Assembly (NCBI RefSeq): GCF_014490665.1
Contig: NZ_CP061038.1
Span: 1,674,001 to 1,738,000, forward strand
DNA from: Sphingomonas alpina
Lineage (GTDB): Bacteria > Pseudomonadota > Alphaproteobacteria > Sphingomonadales > Sphingomonadaceae
Length of the DNA stretch: 64,000 bases
Direction of reading: 5' to 3'
Numbering within the stretch: position 1 is the first letter of the stretch; every line of letters begins with the position of its first letter. This document shows, in pieces, positions 63,748 to 64,000 of the stretch. The notes under the pieces are model-generated. The model was given only the letters and a program-made list of their open reading frames with translations. It did not search any database and had not been told where the DNA came from. Position numbers and translations under genes: made by a program.

Positions 63748-64000
63748 TTATCGATAGCCCGTCACGTCGGCGGGTTTGCCGGCGTCCTGCACCTCAACGA
63801 CATAGGGCCAGGCGTCGGGGCGCGAGCCGTCGAGGTCGGTGAAGCCATACACCTTGGCCAATTGGCCACTGGTCAGCGACTGGCCGTTCCACCGTGCCCG
63901 GTCCGGATCTGCGGCCAATGCCGCGGCTGCACGTCCGACGAAGCGCGGGGTTTCGGAAATGGCGAAGTGCGGCACTGTAGCCAGCGCATCGCGCCAATTC
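63748..64000 (-). CDS. Short-chain dehydrogenase-like oxidoreductase, C-terminal part (5' end outside the window)
   Basis: The frame is open to the window edge (reads NWRDALATVPHFAISETPRFVGRAAAALA and on to VTGYR). ETPRFVGRAAAALAADPDRARWNGQ is typical of the last helix of SDR proteins annotated as oxidoreductases. The catalytic residues lie outside the window, so the family call rests on the C-terminus only. Confidence 0.6.
   Translation of the reverse strand, partial: NWRDALATVPHFAISETPRFVGRAAAALAADPDRARWNGQSLTSGQLAKVYGFTDLDGSRPDAWPYVVEVQDAGKPADVTGYR

Noticed and set aside
1..64000. CRISPR arrays, tRNA or rRNA genes, insertion sequences, prophage genes
   Set aside because: Looked for spaced direct repeats, cloverleaf-like segments, transposase motifs and phage structural genes; none seen by eye.

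Overview
The window looks like a chromosomal segment of a sphingomonad-type alphaproteobacterium. It is strongly GC-rich. It carries a DivL-type Tyr-box pseudokinase, the AmgK/MurU cell-wall recycling pair, AddAB instead of RecBCD, very long TonB-dependent receptors and dispersed palindromic repeats of the sphingomonad kind. No rRNA, tRNA, CRISPR, prophage or insertion sequence is visible. Genes are packed into operons with many 4-bp ATGA overlaps.

Layout. 1-4.5 kb: the 3' part of a TPR/sulfotransferase gene and a TonB-dependent receptor. 4.7-16.6 kb: a co-directional housekeeping operon (divL, a ccdAB toxin-antitoxin pair wedged in by overlaps, tsaE, amgK, murU, addB, addA, trxA). 16.6-20.2 kb (minus): argJ, a GFA-family protein, two GST-like proteins and a frameshifted SEC-C gene. 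20.5-25.2 kb: Pit phosphate transporter, ZntB/CorA-like transporter, polyphosphate kinase 2 and a TonB-like protein. 25.3-31.7 kb: a small exported protein, secA, a lipoprotein and a CHASE2 class III adenylate cyclase. 31.8-34.5 kb: a ParD-like/MetAP pair with a palindromic operator, then a HisKA_2 sensor kinase and a receiver-only regulator. 34.6-37.7 kb: methyltransferase, GST and MFS exporter, divergent from an Lrp/AsnC regulator.

38.6-55.1 kb holds the most unusual part: two convergent operons encoding a multiheme electron-transfer system. The plus operon encodes (i) a soluble fusion of FAD/NAD oxidoreductase, two cyclic-nucleotide-binding domains and a four-cluster ferredoxin, (ii) a four-His membrane cytochrome b, (iii) an FHA-TM-decaheme cytochrome c, and (iv) a class III cyclic-nucleotide-phosphodiesterase-like enzyme. 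The minus operon encodes a c554-like multiheme cytochrome, a lipoprotein with two HbpS/GlcG domains, an outer-membrane beta-barrel, and a decaheme cytochrome with a beta-propeller tail that is broken by one frameshift. A CcmI-like TPR protein lies beside it. I infer a trans-envelope electron conduit whose cytoplasmic module is gated by cAMP or cGMP and perhaps by phosphothreonine. I do not recognise it as a described system.

55.2-64 kb: an acetolactate-synthase-like enzyme with an aldehyde dehydrogenase, a FecR-domain protein with a TPR/beta-barrel outer-membrane protein, and a LysR regulator divergent from two short-chain dehydrogenases; a third dehydrogenase gene is cut by the window end.
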